In this document: one piece after another, positions 61,586-64,000 of the stretch
Layout of the letters: each line of letters begins with the position of its first letter
Position numbering within the stretch: the first letter of the stretch is position 1
NCBI GenBank assembly: GCA_041494805.1
Contig: JBGQBN010000012.1
Coordinates: 21,399-85,398 of the forward strand
DNA length: 64,000 nucleotides
Reading direction: 5' to 3'
Origin: JBGQBN01 sp041494805
GTDB taxonomy: Bacteria > Acidobacteriota > Terriglobia > Terriglobales > Acidobacteriaceae
The notes under the pieces: generated by a model
What the model was told of the DNA's origin: nothing
What the model saw: the letters and a program-made list of their open reading frames with translations, nothing else
The model's database searches: none
Position numbers and translations under genes: made by a program

Positions 61586-64000
61586 ATGAATTCCCTTCAG
61601 AGTCACGTCAACTGGCTTGCTCTCCCCGTTATTTTGCTGATTTCGTTTTCCGAGCCAGCCGCCGCTGCCGGATTCTTGACCGCGCCGACGTATCCGACGG
61701 GCCTGGACTCCGGTGGGGTGGTGGCGGCGGACTTTAATCGTGATGGGCAGCAGGATCTGGCGACGGCGAACTTTGAGGACGGCAGCGTCAGTGTGCTGCT
61801 CGGCAACGGAGACGGTACCTTTGCGCCTCACATGGACTTTCCCGCAGGCAACGGGGGTCCCACATTCATTACGGTGGGAGATTTCAATGGGGACGGCAGT
61901 GCTGACGTGATGGTAATTAATCTGGGGGCAGGTGGTGTCAACCACAATCTCACTATGCTGCTGGGCATTGGCGATGGTACTTTCCAGCCGCCTTCTGCTC
62001 CGATTAACGCGGGATTCCGGCCCAATTTCATTGCCACGGGAGACTTCAACCGAGACGGGAATTTGGATCTTGCCGTCGCCAACTTTGCTGCCAGTGGCAC
62101 AGTCAGCGTGCTACTTGGGAATGGTGACGGTACCTTCCAGCCGCTGGTTGCGTATGCGGCAGGAGCTTACGCTTATTGGGTAGCCATAGGAGACTTTGAC
62201 AGAGATGGGAAATTGGATCTGGCGGTGGCCGACGCCAGTAGCACCGGGACGGTCAGCGTCTTGCTCGGCAATGGCGACGGCAGCTTTCAAAATCCAGTTT
62301 CTTACGCTGTGGGAACAAATCCCGTATCCGTTGCCGTCGGCGACCTGAATGGCGACGGAAACCTGGACCTGGCGGTGGCGAACACGCAAAGCGATGACGT
62401 TAGCATCCTGTTCGGCAACGGGGATGGCACCTTTCAGCCGGCCCTAAGCCAGAGCGTTGGGCTGAGCGTGTCGCCTCAGTCCATCCTGATTGCAGACCTC
62501 AATCATGACGCTAAACAGGATTTAGTGGTTGTAGCTGGCATTACCGATGATCTTCGCGTGATGCTGGGCAATGGCGATGGCTCTTTCCAAGCCCCTATAG
62601 GGTATATGAGAAACGGCGTTCACCTGGCGGTGGGAGACTTCGATGAAAACGGCAGCTTGGATTTTGCCCAGAACAGCGGGATTGATGCCGTGGCTGTACT
62701 GCTGGGCAATGGCGATGGTACGCTGCGAAGCGCTAGGGACTTCTTCGCAGGTGCTGGAATTTTTTCGGTCGGCGTCGGGGACTTCAATGGGGACGGAAAA
62801 GCGGATGTGGTCACAGCCAACCTGTACGATCCCAAACCTGAAATCGCTCTGCTTAGCGGCAAAGGAGACGGCACGTTCCGCACGGCAGTAACCTATGGCG
62901 TTCGGGCGGGCAGCTTCTCGCTGGCTGTTGCCGACTTTAATCTGGACGGCAAACCCGATGTGATCGTGGGCGGAGGCAACAAGGTAAGCGTGCTGCTGGG
63001 AAAAGGGGACAGCACCTTCCAGCGCCCTGTGACCTCCCTGGCGGAGACGACGGAAAACGATTTCCTGGTTGTGGGCGACTTTAATGGCGACGGGAAACCC
63101 GACGTGGCCGCGCTGAGTTTTGATTCGGGCGAGTTTGCCATTCTGCTGGGAAATGGTGATGGGAGGTTTCAGCCGCCGATACTGTACCCCAGCGTGGCTC
63201 CCTTCTCGGCGGCCGCCGGTGACTTCAACCGGGACGGGAAGCTCGATCTGGCCGTGTCAGGCCAAGATGGCGACACGATCTGGTTAGGCAACGGGGACGG
63301 CACATTCCAAATGGCGGGAAGCTATGCCGGGGGATATGGTTCTGTTGTGAGCGGAGATTTCAACCGCGACGGCAAACTCGATCTAGCGGTGACCGACCTG
63401 AGCAACCTGGCTGTACTGCTGGGAAACGGTGACGGTACGTTTCAACCCCCGATGGATTACGCAGTCCCCCAGTCCACATATCTGGTGACGATGGATATGA
63501 ACGGGGACGGGAAGCTGGATCTGGCTGCGGCGGCTATACAAGGCATCAATATAGCTGTGCTGCTCGGCAACGGCGACGGCACTTTTCAAACTGCAATCAA
63601 CTTTGCCGCGGCCGGACCTTATGGACTGGCAGTGGGTGATTTCAACGGCGACCAAGCTCCCGACCTGACCTTTGCCGAGTCCGGGGTTACTTTGGCTGTG
63701 TTTCTGAATACCGGCGGCACTCGCGTCTCCACCACCAGCTCGATGAATCCTTCCAAGTTGGGCCAGCCAGTGACCTTCACGGCTAAGGTTGCCGCGACCT
63801 TTGCGTTCGTCGGCACGCCCACGGGCACGGTGACCTTCAAGGATGGTAACAAGACGCTAGGAAAGGTAACTCTGAATGGAGGTCAGGCCAGTCTGACGAC
63901 CTCCGCCCTGGGCGTGGGCAAGCACAAGATCTCGGCTTCTTACTCCGGCGATGTCACCTTCAACCGCAACCACGCCCAGCCGCTTATGCAGCGGGTTCAG
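61586..64000 (+). CDS. FG-GAP/VCBS repeat secreted protein (partial, runs off the right edge)
   Basis: The frame is open from the ATG at 61586 to the window end, 805 codons. AGGA lies 5 nt upstream of the ATG. A signal peptide (about 1-30, S-E-P-A-A-A-A-G) precedes about 13 FG-GAP repeats, each with D-x-N-x-D-G-x-x-D-L and L-L-G-N-G-D-G-T-F. The Asp/Asn loops bind calcium in integrin-like propellers. After the repeats an Ig-like (Big) domain starts near residue 710: V-T-F-K-D-G, and S-A-S-Y-S-G-D. Extracellular adhesion or matrix function is inferred. It follows the galactose-oxidase-like gene by 75 bp. Confidence 0.9.
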   Translation, partial: MNSLQSHVNWLALPVILLISFSEPAAAAGFLTAPTYPTGLDSGGVVAADFNRDGQQDLATANFEDGSVSVLLGNGDGTFAPHMDFPAGNGGPTFITVGDFNGDGSADVMVINLGAGGVNHNLTMLLGIGDGTFQPPSAPINAGFRPNFIATGDFNRDGNLDLAVANFAASGTVSVLLGNGDGTFQPLVAYAAGAYAYWVAIGDFDRDGKLDLAVADASSTGTVSVLLGNGDGSFQNPVSYAVGTNPVSVAVGDLNGDGNLDLAVANTQSDDVSILFGNGDGTFQPALSQSVGLSVSPQSILIADLNHDAKQDLVVVAGITDDLRVMLGNGDGSFQAPIGYMRNGVHLAVGDFDENGSLDFAQNSGIDAVAVLLGNGDGTLRSARDFFAGAGIFSVGVGDFNGDGKADVVTANLYDPKPEIALLSGKGDGTFRTAVTYGVRAGSFSLAVADFNLDGKPDVIVGGGNKVSVLLGKGDSTFQRPVTSLAETTENDFLVVGDFNGDGKPDVAALSFDSGEFAILLGNGDGRFQPPILYPSVAPFSAAAGDFNRDGKLDLAVSGQDGDTIWLGNGDGTFQMAGSYAGGYGSVVSGDFNRDGKLDLAVTDLSNLAVLLGNGDGTFQPPMDYAVPQSTYLVTMDMNGDGKLDLAAAAIQGINIAVLLGNGDGTFQTAINFAAAGPYGLAVGDFNGDQAPDLTFAESGVTLAVFLNTGGTRVSTTSSMNPSKLGQPVTFTAKVAATFAFVGTPTGTVTFKDGNKTLGKVTLNGGQASLTTSALGVGKHKISASYSGDVTFNRNHAQPLMQRVQ

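Overview
This window is a chromosomal segment of a G+C-rich soil bacterium, most likely an Acidobacteriota of the Terriglobia (Koribacter / Sulfotelmatobacter-like). That placement is inference. It rests on family content: a decaheme cytochrome plus MtrB-like barrel pair, a GloVer tandem-repeat protein, Tat-exported FAD oxidoreductases, a MgChlI-like AAA/VWA pair, and a kinase-TPR signalling protein. Intergenic spacers rich in palindromic repeats fit as well. No rRNA, tRNA or CRISPR array was seen.

Layout. 0-3 kb: an outer-membrane electron conduit (decaheme cytochrome plus a barrel protein cut by the left edge). 3-4 kb: a gene-poor spacer with a decayed REP-associated transposase start, REP-like hairpins and a perfect parS-type palindrome. 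4-9.6 kb: a GloVer repeat protein, a secreted HNH-like protein, small membrane proteins and a divergent membrane pyrophosphatase with its own promoter and terminator. 9.7-12.7 kb: a Ser/Thr kinase-TPR gene bracketed by 63-bp direct repeats. 12.9-15.9 kb: an ABC-2 exporter and ATP-grasp operon. 16-24 kb: rho, an omega-like protein, yifB/comM, a PAS histidine kinase and a thiolase. 24.2-24.5 kb: a compact transcription unit with a 13-residue lysine-rich ORF. 24.5-31.4 kb: a UvrD-type helicase-nuclease, then the heat-shock operon hrcA-grpE-dnaJ-rsmE, driven by a sigma70-type promoter beside a CIRCE operator.

32.8-36.5 kb is the most interesting accessory block: a short prokaryotic Argonaute preceded by a DUF4365(PD-(D/E)XK)-APAZ protein. 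This is the SPARDA type of abortive-infection defence. It is followed 12 bp downstream by a second, stand-alone DUF4365 protein that may be a third component. 36.7-49 kb is mostly core or housekeeping: Mrp ATPase, two SDRs, a thioesterase, a LON-substrate-domain protein, a MgChlI-like AAA plus VWA pair, a spermidine-dehydrogenase-like oxidoreductase, a CDGSH protein and a GT4 glycosyltransferase. 49-59.5 kb carries two NtrC-type response regulator / histidine kinase pairs, a pseudo-receiver protein, a glycine-zipper lipoprotein, an orphan Phd antitoxin and an OmpA-family protein. 59.7-64 kb has a galactose-oxidase-like secreted copper-radical enzyme candidate and a long FG-GAP repeat protein cut by the right edge.

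Across the window, several intergenic spacers hold imperfect 7-bp tandem repeats. In several of them two arrays face each other as an inverted pair. The heptamer differs from site to site but is shared within a site. I do not recognise this element.
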